This document shows, one piece after another, positions 16,367 through 25,859 of a stretch of DNA of 64,000 nt. A model generated the notes under the pieces. It was given only the letters and a program-made list of their open reading frames with translations, made no database searches and was not told the origin of the DNA. Source of the stretch: Bacillus sp. BP-3 (GTDB lineage Bacteria; Bacillota; Bacilli; Bacillales; Bacillaceae_G). The DNA lies in contig NZ_JAQOTJ010000003.1 of the NCBI RefSeq assembly GCF_028401955.1, positions 62,001-126,000 on the forward strand, read 5' to 3'. Position 1 is the stretch's first letter. Each line of letters begins with the position of its first letter. Both the position numbers and the translations under genes were made by a program.

Positions 16367-16520
16367 TATCTATTTTTTTCTGAATTGTCTAGTAGTATAT
16401 TGCTATGCTTATGTGAAAAATAAATTAATTTCAGATTGAGAACATACATTCTGTGTGATATGATTAAATTGGAATTTTCTGTTTTTTTGTTATTGATAAT
16501 TTTAAAGGGGGAAGCGAATA

Positions 16521-17414
16521 ATGAAACCGACCATTATGAAATCAGTAGCATTATCAAATAGAGAAACAATTGCTTATCAAGAAGCGGGAAGTGGAACAGA
16601 AATAATAGTGCTTATTCACGGGAATATGACATCTTCACAGCATTGGGATTTAGTTATCGAACAACTACAAAATTCTTACCATATTTATGCCCTTGATTTA
16701 CGAGGTTTTGGCTTTTCGACTTATCATCATCCGATTGATTCATTGAATGATTTTACAGAAGATGTGAAGTTGTTTGTAGATGAACTGCAATTAAAGAATT
16801 TTTCATTAGTCGGATGGTCAATGGGGGGAGGAGTTGCTATGCAGTTTGCAGCAGCTTATCCGATGAATGTAAATAAACTCATATTGGTAGAATCAGTAGG
16901 CGTGAAAGGATATCCGATTTTTAAGAAGGATATAAATGGTCAACCCATTGTATATAACCTTTTAAAAACAAAAGAAGAAATAGCCGAAGATCCTGTTCAA
17001 ATTGCACCTGTTGTTGAAGCTTTAAAACAAAAGGATAAGCAGTATTATCGCAATGTCTGGAATTTACTTATTTATACGCATCATCAACCTAGTTCGGATC
17101 GCTATGAGAAATATCTTAATGATATGTTGACGCAGCGCAATTTTGTTGATGTAAATTATGGACTTGTAACATTTAATATATCCGATGAACATAACGGAGT
17201 TGTACCTGGAAACGGGGATATGAATCGCATTCAAGTACCAACATTAGTTCTCCAAGGTGATCGTGATTATGTAGTACCAAAAGTAGTTGGTGAAGAGTTG
17301 GCAAAACATTTACCAAATGCAAAATTGGTCATGTTAGATGATTGTGGACATTCTCCATTTATTGATTGTTTAGATGTGTTTATCAATGAAGTAATTACAT
17401 TTTTGAAAGAGTAG
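16521..17414 (+). CDS. phaZ: Alpha/beta hydrolase, PhaZ-type intracellular PHB depolymerase-like
   Basis: 297 residues, alpha/beta hydrolase fold. It has an oxyanion-region HGN near residue 33, the nucleophile elbow GWSMGG with Ser 100, an acidic residue in 'LQGDRDYVVP' and His in 'DDCGHSPF'. The GWSMG box and segments such as 'GVKGYPIFKKD' and 'DMLTQRN..DV.Y' match my memory of the B. thuringiensis intracellular poly-3-hydroxybutyrate depolymerase PhaZ. The role would be cytoplasmic mobilisation of PHB granules. GGGGGAA precedes the ATG. It could be a paralogue with another ester substrate. Confidence 0.8.
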   Translation: MKPTIMKSVALSNRETIAYQEAGSGTEIIVLIHGNMTSSQHWDLVIEQLQNSYHIYALDLRGFGFSTYHHPIDSLNDFTEDVKLFVDELQLKNFSLVGWSMGGGVAMQFAAAYPMNVNKLILVESVGVKGYPIFKKDINGQPIVYNLLKTKEEIAEDPVQIAPVVEALKQKDKQYYRNVWNLLIYTHHQPSSDRYEKYLNDMLTQRNFVDVNYGLVTFNISDEHNGVVPGNGDMNRIQVPTLVLQGDRDYVVPKVVGEELAKHLPNAKLVMLDDCGHSPFIDCLDVFINEVITFLKE

Positions 17415-17524
17415 CTACATTGTTTCCTACTTGTAAATACGAAATGTATCCTGTAATAGAATGTTGTATACGCTTATTCAGAAATTATATTTTTAAACAT
17501 TCTCTCAAGTGTATGGGAAGGATG

Positions 17525-17555
17525 AAAGCTAGAAGTATGGACTTCTAGCTTTATT
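17525..17555 (+). terminator. Terminator after the PhaZ-like gene
   Basis: AAAGCTAGAAGT-ATGG-ACTTCTAGCTTT followed by ATTTTTG. Twelve-bp perfect stem. Confidence 0.85.
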
Positions 17556-17636
17556 TTTGTGGAAATTAAGAGTATACGATTTATGGATAAAACATCTATA
17601 ATAAAGGATGTGAGTTTATCGAGGGAGCGTAATAAA

Positions 17637-18812
17637 ATGGGTAGAAAGTATACGTTTTGGATTATGGTTGGAATTGTTGCGATTTCCGGACTTTCACAAG
17701 GTATGTTGTTACCGGCAATTGCAATGATTTTTGAGAAAGAGGGAATTAGCTCAAGTTTGAATGGCATTCATGCAACGGCATTATATATTGGTATTCTTGT
17801 TATTTCACCTTGGCTTGAGAAACCGATGCAAAAATTTGGAATGAAACCGCTTATTGTAATTGGAGGATTTCTTGTTGTTGCAGCATTATTTGTATTTACG
17901 CAAACATTTTCTTTTTGGGTATGGTTTGTTCTTCGTTTTTTAGTTGGGGTAGGGGATCATATGCTCCATGTTGGAACGCAAACGTGGATTACGACAACAG
18001 CAAGTCCGCACAAAGTAGGGAAACAAGTGTCTATATACGGAGCGTTTTTTAGTATCGGCTTTGCGCTGGGGCCTTATTTAGCAAGTACAGTACAATACGG
18101 TATTGCAACACCATTTATTGTATCAACTGTCCTTTGTTTAATAGGATGGTTATTGTTGATTCCAACGCAAAACGCATTTCCTGACCAAGGAGAATTGAAT
18201 CAAGAAAGTGAATCATCTTTGCAGCGATATAAGCAAGTATGGATAATAGGGTGGATTGCGCTACTTGGACCGTTAGCATACGGAGTATTGGAAGGGATGC
18301 TTAATAGCAACTTACCAGTATATGCGATGAGGAAAGAGTGGTCCGTTGAACAAATTTCATTTTTATTGCCAGCATTTTCGATTGGTGGAATTGTTACGCA
18401 AATCCCACTTGGTATACTTAGTGATCGTCTTGGAAGAGAGCGTATTTTAACATGGGTGTTTAGCGTCAGTACAGTGATTTTTCTATTTGCAGCTATATTC
18501 GATAAATATTATTGGCTTGTATTTATATGTATGTTGCTTGCTGGTATGGTTATTGGATCATGTTTTTCACTTGGACTCGGTTATATGACAGATTTATTAT
18601 CTAAACATTTATTACCAGCAGGAAATATTTTGTGCGGAATTGCTTTTAGTATCGGAAGCATTACTGGGCCTGTATTAGGTGGACTGTTTATAGAGAAAAT
18701 ACAGTATACAAGCTTTTTCTTTGCCATTATGATCATAATGGCAGTCATTTCGATTGTTTATGTGACATATATGAAAAGTCAAGCAATGATAAGGAAAGTA
18801 GAAAGTAGGTAA
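17637..18812 (+). CDS. MFS transporter
   Basis: 391 residues with about 12 helices. It has 'LEKPMQKFGMKPLIV' after helix 2, a conserved second-half motif A 'GILSDRLGRERIL' and 'GDHMLHVGTQTWIT' in helix 4. The family is the YfkF/YcaD-like drug or sugar efflux group; the substrate is not readable. ATG 17637 is chosen because GGGAG lies nine bases before; earlier in-frame ATGs have no ribosome site. The small NETI gene begins four bases after its stop, so the two are one transcript. Confidence 0.85.
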   Translation: MGRKYTFWIMVGIVAISGLSQGMLLPAIAMIFEKEGISSSLNGIHATALYIGILVISPWLEKPMQKFGMKPLIVIGGFLVVAALFVFTQTFSFWVWFVLRFLVGVGDHMLHVGTQTWITTTASPHKVGKQVSIYGAFFSIGFALGPYLASTVQYGIATPFIVSTVLCLIGWLLLIPTQNAFPDQGELNQESESSLQRYKQVWIIGWIALLGPLAYGVLEGMLNSNLPVYAMRKEWSVEQISFLLPAFSIGGIVTQIPLGILSDRLGRERILTWVFSVSTVIFLFAAIFDKYYWLVFICMLLAGMVIGSCFSLGLGYMTDLLSKHLLPAGNILCGIAFSIGSITGPVLGGLFIEKIQYTSFFFAIMIIMAVISIVYVTYMKSQAMIRKVESR

Positions 18813-18816
18813 AACA

Positions 18817-19023
18817 ATGACAAAGCAATTAAAAAAGAAAAAATTTGAAGTATTTCCAGATGAAACGATTACACAGTGCCTAGAAAGAATGGAAAAGGAG
18901 GGCTACGCACCGTCTCGCCGTATGGAAGAACCTATTTTTCATGAGGTGAAAAGAGATGGAAAAACGGTTGTAGAACCTTGTGGACGAAAAATAATTTTTG
19001 AAGGAAAGATAAAAACGGTATAA
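18817..19023 (+). CDS. NETI-motif small protein (YebG-like)
   Basis: 68 residues: basic N terminus, then 'FEVFPDETITQCLERMEKEGY', where NETI-family proteins have Asn-Glu-Thr-Ile (here Asp-Glu-Thr-Ile), followed by 'APSRRMEEPIF'. The family is widespread in Bacillus with no known function. The gene sits four bases after the MFS stop. No membrane segment is present. Confidence 0.8.
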   Translation: MTKQLKKKKFEVFPDETITQCLERMEKEGYAPSRRMEEPIFHEVKRDGKTVVEPCGRKIIFEGKIKTV

Positions 19024-19047
19024 AGTTCAACGTTATATAAATACAAA

Positions 19048-19215
19048 TTAAAAAATCGACATAAAAACCCTTTTTCTTTTTAGGTGGGTGAGAGCATCTA
19101 GCCATGCATAGAAGCGACTTATATGTCTAAAAATTAAAATGGATATATAGATTGCGTGGATTTTTTATTGGAAAGTTGGCAAGTAACCGCTACTTCAAGA
19201 TTCAAAGGAGATAAG
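19048..19215 (+). repeat. Dispersed bcr-like repeat, copy A
   Basis: Starts near CGACATAAAAACCC, contains CTTTTTAGGTGGGTGAGAGCATCTAG and GCATAGAAGCGACTTATATG, and ends around AAGTAACCGCTACTTC. Related copies are at 25515-25665 (plus) and 36845-36985 (minus). Size, AT-rich stem and intergenic placement fit the B. cereus-group bcr repeat families (bcr1-like). I cannot confirm the family without a database. Confidence 0.7.
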
Positions 19216-19355
19216 TAGTAGGAGTTTTCATTTCATGCGAAGAAGGTAATTTGTTTAAGAGAAAAAATAAATATAAAAATGGGAAAATTCAAGAATTCCA
19301 TGCATATAATATAGCGAAAGGCCTTTCACCATTTTTCACCAAGGGGGCAATCATA

Positions 19356-19547
19356 ATGAAATTTTTGTCTTACCTTACAGCAATTCTGGTGATTATTGGC
19401 GGTTTAAACTGGTTATTTGTTGCGTTAGATTTTAATCTGGTGGAAAAACTTTTTGGTTCTGTACCAGCACTTGTTGATACTGTTTATTGGCTTATTGGTA
19501 TTTCTGCATTATATCAAATTTATGACCGTTTTTTTGCAAGTAATTAG
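19356..19547 (+). CDS. DUF378 family small membrane protein (YuzA-like)
   Basis: 63 residues with two membrane helices. The pattern 'LVIIGGLNWLFVALDFNLV' and 'LIGISALYQIYD' is characteristic of DUF378. Function unknown. ATG 19356 follows AAGGGGGC at eight bases; an upstream open frame in the same phase has no ribosome site and overlaps the repeat. Confidence 0.88.
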   Translation: MKFLSYLTAILVIIGGLNWLFVALDFNLVEKLFGSVPALVDTVYWLIGISALYQIYDRFFASN

Positions 19548-19570
19548 CAATTATACAATTATTATTCAAG

Positions 19571-19601
19571 GTGTTAAGCAGACGTGCTTAACACTTTTTT
19601 T
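19571..19601 (+). terminator. Terminator after the DUF378 gene
   Basis: GTGTTAAGCA-GACG-TGCTTAACAC followed by seven T. Confidence 0.92.
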
Positions 19602-19692
19602 GTTTCAATACGAAAGAGAAGTAAAGAACTTCATTAAAAAACACTTATGAGAACGGTTCCAATACTTCTTGGAATAAAATAGGGAAAACAAT

Positions 19693-19721
19693 TTGACCGG
19701 GTATTTTATATGAGTTATAAT
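19693..19721 (+). promoter_or_regulatory. Sigma-A promoter of the serC-serA operon
   Basis: TTGACC (19693-19698), 17-bp spacer, TATAAT (19716-19721), about 50 bases before serC. Confidence 0.75.
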
Positions 19722-19770
19722 TCAGAAAGTTTTAAAATTTATAAAAACAAATTAGAAAGAGGGGAATGTG

Positions 19771-20853
19771 ATGCATCGAGTATACAATTTTTCAGCGGGG
19801 CCATCCATACTTCCTATTCCTGTTTTAGAGCAAGTACAAAAAGAATTACTGAACTATCAGGAAACAGGTATGTCGATAATGGAAATGAGTCATAGATCAA
19901 CAGCTTTTCAGGAAATTATAGACGAAACGAAAAGTTTATTATGTGAGTTAATGAATATCCCTGAAAATTATGAAGTCCTTTTTATTCAAGGAGGCGCATC
20001 TTTACAATTCTCCATGATTCCACTAAATTTAATGCACCGATATAAACAAGCGGCATATGTGTATACAGGCTCCTGGTCAAAAAAAGCAATCGAAGAAGCA
20101 GAAAAAGTGGGAACGGTTTCGGTTGTTGCATCTTCTGAAAATGACCGATTTACATCCATTCCAGAATTCAATCGTACACTTCTTTCTCAAGAAATAGATT
20201 ATATGCATATTACAACGAATAATACAATTGAAGGTACGCGTTATGTAAACATTCCTGAGACAGGAAAAATCCCACTCATTGCTGATATGTCTTCCAATAT
20301 TTTATCTGAAGAGTATGATGTTACAAAGTTTGGACTCATTTATGCTGGAGCACAGAAAAATTTAGGACCTGCAGGATTAACGGTTGTCATCGTTCGTAAG
20401 GATTTAATTGGCGCTGCTAATTCTTCTTGTCCGACTATGTTAAACTATGAAACTTACAGTAAACATAATTCACTTTATAATACCCCGCCAGCTTTCAGTA
20501 TTTATGTAACAAAACTAGTTTTGCAGTGGCTGAAAGTACAAGGAGGCGTACAGGAAATTGAAAAAAGAAATTACAAAAAAGCAGAAATTTTATACAATTT
20601 TTTAGATGAATCAAGCGTGTTCACTTCACCAGTACATACTACATATCGATCTTTAATGAATATTCCATTTACAACGTCTTCAAATGAAAGAAATGCATTG
20701 TTTATTCAAGAAGCGAAAAAGCATGGCCTTGAAGAATTAAAAGGGCATCGCTCAGTTGGCGGTATGCGTGCTAGTATTTATAACGCAATGCCAGTGGAAG
20801 GTGTACAATCACTTGTGAATTTCATGTATGCATTTGAAAAGAAGTTCAAATAA
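19771..20853 (+). CDS. serC: Phosphoserine aminotransferase
   Basis: 360 residues, class V PLP enzyme that converts 3-phosphohydroxypyruvate and glutamate to phosphoserine. The start 'VYNFSAGPSILP', 'SIMEMSHRS', 'LFIQGGASLQFSMIP', the PLP-lysine region 'GLIYAGAQKNLGPAG' and the C-terminal 'GGMRASIYNAMP' are canonical SerC sequences. ATG 19771 follows GAAAGAGGGG by six bases; a GTG just before is less well placed. It is first in an operon with serA 12 bases downstream. Confidence 0.96.
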   Translation: MHRVYNFSAGPSILPIPVLEQVQKELLNYQETGMSIMEMSHRSTAFQEIIDETKSLLCELMNIPENYEVLFIQGGASLQFSMIPLNLMHRYKQAAYVYTGSWSKKAIEEAEKVGTVSVVASSENDRFTSIPEFNRTLLSQEIDYMHITTNNTIEGTRYVNIPETGKIPLIADMSSNILSEEYDVTKFGLIYAGAQKNLGPAGLTVVIVRKDLIGAANSSCPTMLNYETYSKHNSLYNTPPAFSIYVTKLVLQWLKVQGGVQEIEKRNYKKAEILYNFLDESSVFTSPVHTTYRSLMNIPFTTSSNERNALFIQEAKKHGLEELKGHRSVGGMRASIYNAMPVEGVQSLVNFMYAFEKKFK

Positions 20854-20865
20854 GGGGATGAAAAA

Positions 20866-22038
20866 ATGTTTCATATTCAAACATTGAATCAAATTGCCGA
20901 AAAAGGAATTGCTACGTTTTCAAAAGAGAGATATAGAATAGGAGAAACTATTGAGAATCCTGATGGTATGTTATTGCGAAGCTACTCATTGCATCATGAG
21001 GAGTTTTCAAGTGATTTAAAAGCAATTGCAAGAGCGGGGGCAGGTGTAAATAATATACCAGTAGAACGGTGTACAGAAAAAGGGATTGTTGTTTTTAATA
21101 CACCTGGAGCTAATGCAAATGCTGTAAAAGAACTTGTACTTGCAAGTTTAATTATGTCATCTCGTAATGTTGTAGACGGTATTGTATGGACAAAAGGTCT
21201 GCAAGGTGAAGAAGTACCTCAACTTGTCGAGAAAGGGAAAAAGCAATATGTTGGTTCAGAAATCGCCTCGAAACGTCTTGGGATTATTGGACTAGGTGCA
21301 ATTGGGGCCCTTGTTGCAAATGATGCTTTATCATTAGGAATGGACGTCGTTGGTTATGATCCATATGTTTCTGTTGAAACAGCTTGGCGATTATCGAGAC
21401 AAGTGCAGCGAGCGTTTAGTTTAGAAGAAGTTTTTGCGACATGCGATTATATTACCTTACATGTTCCATTGGTTGAACAAACGCGAGGTTTTATAAATGA
21501 ACATGCACTTCAAGTAATGAAAAAAGGAGTTCGCATTTTAAATTTTTCTCGCGGCGAGCTTATTGACGAAGATGCGTTGGAACGGGCGCTTCATACGGGG
21601 GCAGTGAATCATTATATAACAGACTTTCCAAACGAGCGTGTGCTGCAAATGAAAAATGTCATTGCAACGCCGCATCTTGGTGCATCTACATATGAATCAG
21701 AGGAAAATTGTGCGATTATGGCAGCACGGCAACTGCAAAGTTTTTTAGAAACGGGTAATATCCGCAATTCAGTAAATTATCCAGATGTAGACCTACCGTA
21801 TATCGGCAAAAAACGAATTACAATTGCGCATCAAAATATTCCAAACATGGTTGGACAAATTACGGCATGCTTAGCGGAGCATCATATAAATATTGCAGAT
21901 ATGATTAATCGTAGTAAAGGCTCTTTTGCATATACAATGATTGATATTGATAATGGGATAGATGATATTCTTAAAGAAGATGTTTTAGCGAATATTAGAG
22001 ACATTGCAGGTGTCGTAGCAGTACGAATGATTGTATAA
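20866..22038 (+). CDS. serA: D-3-phosphoglycerate dehydrogenase (short form with ACT domain)
   Basis: 390 residues. Substrate and NAD domains are interleaved: 'RAGAGVNNIPV', Rossmann loop 'GIIGLGAIGALVAN', catalytic Arg in 'NFSRGELIDE' and His in 'ATPHLGAST'. A C-terminal ACT domain (about 315-390; 'NIPNMVGQITACLAEHHINIADMINRS') probably mediates serine feedback. It lacks the extra intervening domain of 525-residue SerA enzymes. It oxidises 3-phosphoglycerate, the first step of serine synthesis, and sits directly after serC. Confidence 0.94.
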   Translation: MFHIQTLNQIAEKGIATFSKERYRIGETIENPDGMLLRSYSLHHEEFSSDLKAIARAGAGVNNIPVERCTEKGIVVFNTPGANANAVKELVLASLIMSSRNVVDGIVWTKGLQGEEVPQLVEKGKKQYVGSEIASKRLGIIGLGAIGALVANDALSLGMDVVGYDPYVSVETAWRLSRQVQRAFSLEEVFATCDYITLHVPLVEQTRGFINEHALQVMKKGVRILNFSRGELIDEDALERALHTGAVNHYITDFPNERVLQMKNVIATPHLGASTYESEENCAIMAARQLQSFLETGNIRNSVNYPDVDLPYIGKKRITIAHQNIPNMVGQITACLAEHHINIADMINRSKGSFAYTMIDIDNGIDDILKEDVLANIRDIAGVVAVRMIV

Positions 22039-22095
22039 AGTGGTAGGTGCTTCTAGAGTTTACTACTTGTTAATGAGGATAAGGAGGAGATTTTG

Positions 22096-23343
22096 GTGGT
22101 AACAATTAAACCATTTCGGGCAGTTCGTCCTATACAAGAGCGAGCAAATGAAGTAGCTGCTCTTCCATATGATGTACTCAATAGTAAGGAAGCTAGAGAA
22201 ACTGCAAAAGATAATCCATATTCGTTTTTGCATGTTGATAAGGCAGAAATTGACTTAGATTCATCTATTTCCCCATATGCTAATGCGGTGTATGAGAAAG
22301 CGAAGGGAAATTTACAATACTTAATTGAAGAGGGTGTGCTTATACAAGAAGAACGACCATGTTTTTACATTTATGAACTTACAATGAATGGTCGTTCTCA
22401 AACAGGACTTGTTGTTTGTACATCAATTGATGAATATATAAACGACACAATTAAGAAACATGAGCGGACAAGAGCTGAAAAAGAAAAAGATCGTATCCGT
22501 CATGTTGATGTGTGTAATGCTCATACAGGACCTATCTTTGTAACATATCGCGGGAACAATGAAATTGTAAATGTAATCGCGAATTGGAAAATAACGCATG
22601 GCCCTGTTTATGACTTTACAGCAGATGATGCAATTGGACATAAAGCGTGGATGATTCATGAAGAAAGAGTTATCGCTACATTAATCGAATTGTTTGAGGA
22701 CATCCCTTCTTTATATATTGCTGACGGTCATCATCGCTCTGCATCGGCTGTGAAAGTGGGAATGATGCGCCGCGAAGCGCATGCAGACTATACAGGTGAA
22801 GAAGAGTTTAATTATTTTTTATCTGTACTTTTTCCGAAAGATGAATTAGAGATTTGGGATTATAATCGTATTGTAAAAGATATAAATGGGTTATCAGAAG
22901 TACAATTTTTACAAGCGATATCTCAAGCTTTTTATGTAGAAAAAGCAGAAGTAGCACCTTTTAAACCGACAGAGCGTCATACGTTTGGAATGTATTTGAA
23001 TAAAGTATGGTATAAATTGACTGTAAAAGAAGATAGGGTTGATGAAAAGGATGTCGTAAATAGATTAGATGTATCAATTTTACAAGATCAATTATTACAT
23101 ACCATTTTACATATTGATGATCCGCGTACAAATGACAGAATTGATTTTGTTGGAGGAATACGAGGACTGAAAGCGTTAGAGAGAATGGTTGATGAGGAAG
23201 GATGGGCCGTTGCTTTTTCAATGTATCCAACAACAATGGAAGATTTATTAGCTATTGCAGATGCAGGGGAAGTAATGCCGCCAAAATCAACATGGTTTGA
23301 ACCAAAACTTCGCAGCGGTTTATTTATTCATTCGTTGGAATAG
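22096..23343 (+). CDS. DUF1015 family protein (serine-operon associated)
   Basis: 415 residues. N terminus 'IKPFRAVRP', 'VAALPYDVLNSKEAR' and 'NPYSFLHVDKAEID', with a central 'YIADGHHRSASAVKVG', are the diagnostic DUF1015 blocks. The family often neighbours serA/serC and may be a metal-dependent enzyme of unknown activity; a role in serine metabolism is inferred from context. GTG 22096 has AAGGAGGAG at good spacing; a TTG one codon earlier is also possible. A terminator follows directly. Confidence 0.88.
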   Translation: MVTIKPFRAVRPIQERANEVAALPYDVLNSKEARETAKDNPYSFLHVDKAEIDLDSSISPYANAVYEKAKGNLQYLIEEGVLIQEERPCFYIYELTMNGRSQTGLVVCTSIDEYINDTIKKHERTRAEKEKDRIRHVDVCNAHTGPIFVTYRGNNEIVNVIANWKITHGPVYDFTADDAIGHKAWMIHEERVIATLIELFEDIPSLYIADGHHRSASAVKVGMMRREAHADYTGEEEFNYFLSVLFPKDELEIWDYNRIVKDINGLSEVQFLQAISQAFYVEKAEVAPFKPTERHTFGMYLNKVWYKLTVKEDRVDEKDVVNRLDVSILQDQLLHTILHIDDPRTNDRIDFVGGIRGLKALERMVDEEGWAVAFSMYPTTMEDLLAIADAGEVMPPKSTWFEPKLRSGLFIHSLE

Positions 23344-23376
23344 AAGAGGGAGCAAATTGCTTTCTCTTTTTTTCTT
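23344..23376 (+). terminator. Terminator of the serC-serA-DUF1015 operon
   Basis: AGAGGGAGCAA-ATTG... paired with CTTTCTCT (G-U pairs) and a T-run. Confidence 0.7.
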
Positions 23377-23439
23377 GCATATTATGTACCTATCTTATAA
23401 TGTATAGTCGTACTGACTGAAGGAAAGGGTTTGATATAT

Positions 23440-24111
23440 ATGATACATATTTTGTTAGCTGATGATGATTTACATATAAGAGAGCTCCTTCGTTATCACC
23501 TTCAAAAAGAAGGGTATACAGTGTGGGAAGCAGAAGATGGAAAAGCAGCACAGTCTATATTAGAGAAAGAAACGATTCATTTAGCAATTGTTGACATCAT
23601 GATGCCGCATGTAGATGGTTACACACTTTGTGAAGAAATTAGAAAATATTATGATATACCAGTTATTATGTTAACAGCAAAAGATCAGTTAGTAGATAAG
23701 GAGAAGGGCTTTTCCGTCGGGACAGATGATTATATTGTAAAGCCATTTGAACCTGCTGAAGTATTATTTCGAATGAAAGCATTATTACGCCGTTATCAAA
23801 TGCTAAGTGCAGATGTCATTCAATTGCATGGAACGACAATCGATCGAAAAAGCTATGAAGTACGTTGCGAGGAACAAATCATTTTGTTGCCGTTAAAAGA
23901 ATTTGAGTTGTTATCACAGCTTGCGAGTTACCCCGGACGGATTTTTTCTCGTGAAGAATTGATTGAACTTGTGTGGGGAGTGGATTTTGCAGGTGATGAA
24001 CGCACTGTAGATGTCCATATTAAGCGATTGCGTGATCGTTTTTCGAAACGGACAGATGATTTTCAAATTAAGACGGTACGTGGTCTTGGATATAAATTGG
24101 AGTTGAAATAA
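23440..24111 (+). CDS. hssR: Response regulator, OmpR family (HssR-like)
   Basis: 223 residues: receiver domain with acidic DDD near 8-10, phospho-acceptor Asp in 'AIVDIMMPHVDGY', Thr in 'VIMLTAKD' and Lys in 'VKPFEP', then a winged-helix DNA-binding domain ending 'TVDVHIKRLRDR..VRGLGYKLE'. Similarity to HssR, together with the HssS features of its partner, suggests heme sensing. ATG 23440 fits AGGAAAGGG better than a TTG nine bases earlier. The kinase gene starts one base after its stop. No hrtAB exporter is adjacent, which is unusual for hssRS. Confidence 0.8.
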   Translation: MIHILLADDDLHIRELLRYHLQKEGYTVWEAEDGKAAQSILEKETIHLAIVDIMMPHVDGYTLCEEIRKYYDIPVIMLTAKDQLVDKEKGFSVGTDDYIVKPFEPAEVLFRMKALLRRYQMLSADVIQLHGTTIDRKSYEVRCEEQIILLPLKEFELLSQLASYPGRIFSREELIELVWGVDFAGDERTVDVHIKRLRDRFSKRTDDFQIKTVRGLGYKLELK

Positions 24112-24112
24112 A

Positions 24113-25504
24113 ATGCGATCATTATATTCAAGATTTGTAATAATATCGATTGTCATTATGTTAGTTAGCAGTATGATTGGGTTTTTATTATCGAATGTGT
24201 ATTATCATCTTTATTTGAAACCATATAACAGTGAAAAAATTTTAAAATACGCACAAGAAGTAAAACATTTATATGAGCAATCCGATGAACAAAATCGAGA
24301 AGAATATTTGAAATCTATTTCTAATCTCGGTTTTGAAATTTATGTAGTAGATGATCAAAAACAAGGAAAACGATATGGAAATGCATTTCGAAAAATTAAT
24401 GTGAGTGACGAAACAATAGAGAGTGTATTAAAAGGTCATACATATAATGGTATTTCAACTTATCCGACACGGTTGTTTATAACAGGCTTTTTTGATAATG
24501 AACTTTTAAATAGTATTGGGATTCCAATCCAACATGATGATAAGCAGTATGCGCTCTTTATTCGTCCTGATATTCAGCAACAATTTGGTGAAATGCGTAT
24601 TTTCTTTTCTGTATTATTATGTTTAATGGTCGGATTAAGTATTATTCTTATTGCAATTGCAGCTCGGTTTATTGTGCGTCCTATTCAGCTTTTTACAAAT
24701 GCAACAAAAAAAATTGCAAACGGAGAGTATGAAGTAGCCCTGCCAGAATATCGAAAAGATGAAATTGGAACACTGGCTGTCAGTTTTCGTAAAATGGCAA
24801 AAAGCTTAAAGGATTTAGATCGGATGCGACAAGAGTTTGTTTCAAACGTTTCCCATGAATTTCAATCTCCACTTTCATCGATTCAAGGATTTTCGAAGAC
24901 GTTACAAACAAATGAGATGAGTGAATCCGAGCGTAAGCGTTATTTGAAAATTATTGAATCAGAAAGTAGACGTATGTCTAGTTTGTGTAAACAATTATTA
25001 ACGCTTGCATCTCTGGATAAAGAAGAGAGAGTTTTAGATAAGAAAACATTTGATGTTGGAAAACAAATAAGAGATGTTATTTTTATGTTAGAGTGGCAAT
25101 GGCGTGAAAAAGATGTTGCAATTGAATTGGATGTTCCAAATATACAAGTGTACGGTGATGAAAACTTACTCCATCAAGTGTGGACAAATTTACTGACGAA
25201 TAGTATTAAATTCACAGAAAGTGGCGGTACCATTTCATTTTATGGAGAAGAGAAAGAATCGGAATTGTGTCTTACGATTTCTGACACAGGGATTGGTATG
25301 GGCGAAGATGAGATTGACAAGATTTTTGATCGATTCTACAAAGTAGATGAGGCGCGAAATAGAACGATTGAAGGTAGTGGACTTGGGCTTTCAATTGTAA
25401 AAAAAATTATTGACCTTCATGAAGGAAGTATTACTGTCCAAAGTGTAAAAGGCGAAGGAACTACGTTTACAATTTATCTTCCGAAAATAACTAATAATGT
25501 TTAG
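24113..25504 (+). CDS. hssS: Sensor histidine kinase (HssS-like)
   Basis: 463 residues: helix 1 (about 8-30) with 'LLSNVYYHLYLKPYN', an extracytoplasmic domain (31-160) containing 'LFITGFFDNELLNSIGI' and 'ALFIRPDI', helix 2 (about 165-188), HAMP, HisKA with 'SHEFQSPLSSIQGF' and HATPase ('NLLTNSIKFTESGG', 'DTGIGMGEDEIDKIFDRFYK', 'GSGLGLSIVKKI'). The extracytoplasmic blocks closely resemble staphylococcal HssS, the heme sensor. The H box has Gln where Lys or Arg is usual. Membrane-located. Confidence 0.82.
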   Translation: MRSLYSRFVIISIVIMLVSSMIGFLLSNVYYHLYLKPYNSEKILKYAQEVKHLYEQSDEQNREEYLKSISNLGFEIYVVDDQKQGKRYGNAFRKINVSDETIESVLKGHTYNGISTYPTRLFITGFFDNELLNSIGIPIQHDDKQYALFIRPDIQQQFGEMRIFFSVLLCLMVGLSIILIAIAARFIVRPIQLFTNATKKIANGEYEVALPEYRKDEIGTLAVSFRKMAKSLKDLDRMRQEFVSNVSHEFQSPLSSIQGFSKTLQTNEMSESERKRYLKIIESESRRMSSLCKQLLTLASLDKEERVLDKKTFDVGKQIRDVIFMLEWQWREKDVAIELDVPNIQVYGDENLLHQVWTNLLTNSIKFTESGGTISFYGEEKESELCLTISDTGIGMGEDEIDKIFDRFYKVDEARNRTIEGSGLGLSIVKKIIDLHEGSITVQSVKGEGTTFTIYLPKITNNV

Positions 25505-25514
25505 GGTATATAAG

Positions 25515-25665
25515 TTAAAAACGACCTAAAAACCTCTTTACTTTTTAGGTGGATGAGAGCATCTGACCTTGTATAGAAGCAGTCAGTTCTTTTTTACCAC
25601 ATGTAAGGGGAGAAAGTAAGTGCAGATTATATTTTATTTTGCATAGCAGCGACTTAGATGTTGAA
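25515..25665 (+). repeat. Dispersed bcr-like repeat, copy B
   Basis: AACGACCTAAAAACC, TTTTTAGGTGGATGAGAGCATCTG, CCACATGTAAGGGGAGAAAGTAAG, then TATTTTATTTTGCATAGCAGCGACTTAGATG. It shares the first block with copy A and the CCACATGYAAGG and GAGAA-GTAAG blocks with copy C. The last block repeats part of copy A, so this copy looks rearranged. It occupies most of the 355-base gap before the helicase gene. Confidence 0.7.
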
Positions 25666-25705
25666 AAATTTCATAGAAGGCTTGTACAAAAAGGATTGAT
25701 AAAAT

Positions 25706-25742
25706 GAAAAACCGTGGTGGAATTTTACTGCGGTTTTTTATG
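25706..25742 (+). terminator. Weak hairpin/terminator
   Basis: AAACCG...CGGTTTTTTA with a 15-base loop; may end the hssRS-like transcript. Confidence 0.45.
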
Positions 25743-25859
25743 TTTTGTTTCAAAACATTGAATTTACTCTCCATTAGGAAGGATTTCACTTTCAGTCAAG
25801 CTTTAGATTTTATGGTATAGTGAGAAAGTATGTTTGCAGTAGAGGAAGGAGATCTAAAC

